Source: Hofstenia miamia (Eukaryota; Xenacoelomorpha; Acoela). From it: a stretch of DNA of 64,000 nucleotides. Numbering within the stretch: the first letter of the stretch is position 1; every line of letters starts with the position of its first letter. Below are positions 61,005 through 64,000 of the stretch, piece after piece. Location of the stretch: NCBI GenBank assembly GCA_004352715.1, contig SCFE01000006.1, positions 784,360-848,359 on the forward strand. Direction: 5' to 3'. Position numbers and translations under genes: made by a program. The notes below the pieces were generated by a model, which saw only the letters and a program-made list of their open reading frames with translations, did not search any database and was not told the origin of the DNA.

Positions 61005-62650
61005 ATACTATCCAGTAAGTAACCAAAATTTCAAAATCATATACATGTATATTCGTAATTTCTTTGCAATACTCATATTTGAAAGTTGACAAATATAACT
61101 AAAATGCAAATATGGAATAATGTTTATGAATTTTTGCATGAGGAAGTCGAGTCAGCTTGAATGGCAGTTTACAAAGTCATTGATGTTATCCTTAACACTA
61201 GGTGTAAGCCGTAATGTAGTGGATTCCAATCATGTTATGGACATTGCTAAGCATAATGCACCTAATGGAAACTGAATTTTGAAATACATCAATAGAGAAA
61301 AAATTGGAAAAACTTCTGAATCACATAGTGCTTGCAATCAGTAGTTCTCTTACTTTTGTCAAGATGCGTACATATTTGCCTCGAGAATAAATACGCAGCT
61401 CTCACATTCAAGAGATCTGGTAATAGATTATGAATCATAACTTATGATGTAAAGAGACGGTTTCTTTTGACAATCCTCAACAAATTCTTCAAAAGCAATA
61501 TGTTTAGGAACTGTTTGAATAGTCATATCAAATCAAATTATCTAAGGAGCTTGAACAGCCAACTTCTATTTATTTGTTTATTTGCATTGATTTTCATCTC
61601 CATTCAAGGCTGAGTTTTATTGCCTTTTCAAATTACTTTTGATAGCTGAGATTTTCCTCATTACCAACATGAAGTGAAATTTAGAGCTATTTACGAATTC
61701 TATGAAATCTAATAGATTGAACTACATTGCTTACTCTCGAATTAAGAAGGCTAATCAAAGAACTTAATTTTCACTGCTTTAAGGACAAAGTTGACAGCTA
61801 TCATCAAGCACCGATGGACATGCGCTGAAAATGTAGCGGCAAACCTGGCCCTTCCCACTTAAGGTTGCTGTTTATTATCATCTTGTCAAAAAAATGGCAT
61901 TCTAGACCAATATTAAGGTATGTAGAAACCCAAAATAAAACTACACTGAAATTGATAAAAGTGAATTAAGTTTTATAAGAGTGCGAGATACTAATTTATA
62001 ATTTAAAATCATACATTGTATTTTTCAACACATTGTTAATAAATTCTATAACATTCACTGCATTTAATTAATTTGTGCAAACTTGTGCAAGTCATCAGTT
62101 TTTGTAATATCGACAAAGTTTTAAACCACATTTTTTGCAATATATTGACGCAAGCCCGGCAAATCCCACGTCCTTTTCTGACACTACAATCACAAACCAC
62201 CTAAGCTGTAAGGATTTAGAGAAGTTTGCACTAATATTCATGATAAATATCTTTTTTCATTTTTGAAGATTATGATATTTTATTTTTTTGTTGTTCTCTT
62301 ACATGATTCACAATGTTTATAAACGAATGGGCAACTACGGCTTTTAGTTCAAATTCAATAGAAAATTACAAAAATTTTTGAAATATCACATGCATAGTGT
62401 TATATGTAACATTCTTTTTGTTCAACATTTATAAAGTGTTATCATTGAAGCTGCTAATATACCAGGCACTATCAGATTGATAGCTAAAATTTTCCTAATT
62501 TACATTTTGTAAGAATTCCTAGTTTCAAATGAGCTCCTCAACTTTATATCAATTATTAAATATAATTGATAATTTGTTCGAACAGGGTCCAAATTGCCTT
62601 CCTCTACCAGACTTAAATATCACTACTAAAATTTTCTGCTAGCCACAGCT
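61005..62650. other. Unassigned AT-rich sequence
   Basis: Broken coding-like phrases occur around 61140-61900 on the plus strand, but no family is recognised. Confidence 0.4.
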
Positions 62651-62651
62651 T

Positions 62652-62978
62652 ATATATATATATATATATAAATAGGGTGGGAAATGCTCCATTCCCACTC
62701 CTATGTATTTTTTCATTGAAATATTTATTTAGAAAAAGAAATTACTTCAGTGATTTTTCATTAATTTCTTGAATGTTAAGGGTTGAGAGTTTGAGAAGGC
62801 ATCTATTAATTATGAATTGACTTGAACAGATTTAATTATCACTTAAAACTTAAATGTTAATAGTGTTAAATTTATTTAATAGCATGTTATGGACTTTAAA
62901 AATCATTAGTTCTTAAATAATTAGTTTTTAGGAAAACTTCGTCAATCCACAAATTTGTTTTGATACATAAAATGAAAA

Positions 62979-63022
<44 letters not shown>
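62652..63022. repeat. Two (TA)n tracts
   Basis: TA runs at about 62651-62670 and 62984-63021, with unassigned AT-rich sequence between. Confidence 0.85.
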
Positions 63023-63025
<3 letters not shown>

Positions 63026-63159
63026 AATGTGACGACAGTCTTAAACATTGATTTCGATGTGTTACCACAATCGTCAGTTTACAAGATATGCGGTAAATAA
63101 ATTTACAACCAACTACACTAAATATAAATGATCATATTACATATACTTAGAATCAATTT

Positions 63160-63640
63160 AACGTCATCATGCTTTGTTGTCAATCATATCCATGGCAAAT
63201 GCAGCCATGGTAGGTCCTAATGCAGAACCCATTGCCATTCCGTCAAAACTTGGCAATACAACTTATTTTTAAAAATAAATGGTATGTTGAAACAACACAT
63301 ATTTTACAAATTCTCCAAAACTTCATGACTTATTATAATTCCACCTTTAGGATAAGCTTGATAATTGGTATATTGTCTATTTTACAGGGATATTGGTAAA
63401 ATGGATTTTACATCGTAATTTACAAGATATTTATTTTGTTGTTAATGATCATATGCATTCTTTAGTTTAGTTAGAAAATCATTTGTGTCATTGATGTTGT
63501 ACAATTAAGATAAGAGACTTGTCACTTAAATGGTCAAGCACTTCTTTATCGTGATCCACGTCACAGTAGTTACGAACATACCCTGTTTCGGTGAAATCAA
63601 AATTGAATATTCTGCTAACAAATCCATCATAGAAATCATC
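63160..63640 (-). pseudogene. Penelope-like element reverse transcriptase relic
   Basis: The minus strand reads NDTNDFLTKLKN (about 63495), then KYLVNYDVKS and, after a one-base shift, FTNIPVK.TI (63425-63375). EFVKYVLFQHTIYF and FDGMAMGSALGPTMAAFAMD follow at 63255-63195. LVSFDV.SLFTNIP…TI and the DG.AMGSPLGP motif B are characteristic of Penelope-like RTs. The motif C box is not found downstream, so the relic is truncated after motif B and broken by shifts and stops. Confidence 0.75.
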
Positions 63641-64000
63641 TTTGTCCAAAATAACTTAAAAGGAGGTGCTACTTGTTCTACTGATATGAAGTAGCAACCT
63701 CCAGACCCTTTCCAAAATGTAGCAAAACATCCCTCAATATCATCATTTTGGAATTGCCCTAATAAAATGAAAACAATAATTCTACTATACCAATAAGTCC
63801 GTTTAAATTTTAATAACAAAACCTCACAAGTTTGTTTAAATAAGCATTTATAGCGAACATTAGAACGACAAATTTTAAAACTTTTGCTAATCTTCAGGGT
63901 AATTATCTTAAAAAATCAATTTGAGAATCACTTACACTTTGAATTAAAGAGCGATCTTCGTCATTTAATTGATGGGAAGTAAAAATGCTTTTAACATTCA
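63641..64000 (-). other. Possible N-terminal continuation of the Penelope-like relic
   Basis: A minus-strand frame is open to 63819, immediately upstream of the RT relic, but shows no diagnostic motif of its own. Confidence 0.3.

Overview
This is AT-rich nuclear DNA from an invertebrate metazoan. It has spliced rhodopsin-class GPCR exons, a beta-tubulin gene, long (TA)n and (TTA)n microsatellites, and a dense load of decayed transposons: CR1/jockey-like LINEs, a restriction-endonuclease-type LINE, a Penelope-like element, hAT, mariner/Tc1 and piggyBac-type elements. The mix fits a Hydra-like cnidarian or a repeat-rich lophotrochozoan, but the sequence alone does not decide this. No bacterial-type operon, CRISPR array, tRNA or rRNA gene was seen. 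Thirteen N runs break the assembly. Nine of them sit inside (TA)n tracts and two are exactly 1,000 N, so those lengths are placeholders.

Layout. 0-1.5 kb: last exon of a class A GPCR on the plus strand, with all seven helices and an in-frame 39-bp tandem duplication in TM4. 5.1-5.7 kb: Tc1-type relic. 11.3-12.5 kb: minus-strand exon of a second GPCR (TM1-TM2) and two further candidate minus-strand exons with good splice signals. 14.8-16.0 kb: LINE relic. 20.4 kb: 53-bp minisatellite. 24.3-25.6 kb: intact, single-exon, divergent beta-tubulin, the only complete gene here. 26.0-27.1 kb: piggyBac-like non-autonomous element with TTAA ends. 28.3-29.2 kb: decayed hAT-like element. 32.4-33.0 kb: mariner relic.

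36-57.9 kb is a transposon graveyard with readable nesting. A ZBED5-like hAT transposon (37.8-41.3 kb, minus) carries a 410-bp hAT MITE (8-bp duplication TGTTGACC) in its transposase and an internally deleted mariner (26-bp perfect inverted repeats) near its 5' end. A CR1/jockey-like LINE (family A) at 41.7-43.7 kb is split by a 1.1-kb CCGGCC-ended hAT element (8-bp duplication CTTCATTG). Between 43.7 and 56.2 kb there are at least six pieces of a GC-richer LINE (family B) whose C-terminus looks like a restriction-like endonuclease of the R2/R4/NeSL type. Most of its 3' ends abut (TTA)n/(TAA)n tracts, including the (TTA)n tail of a family A LINE. More LINE relics lie at 50.8-51.4, 53.7-54.1, 56.2-57.9 and 58.9-59.2 kb, and a Penelope-like RT relic lies at 63.2-63.6 kb.

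The host genes (two GPCRs, the tubulin, possibly one more) look functionally unrelated. The rest of the window is best read as successive transposon insertions. I found no convincing new multi-gene system. The items most worth following are the TM4 duplication, the divergent tubulin, the nested hAT insertions and the TTA-associated family B LINE.
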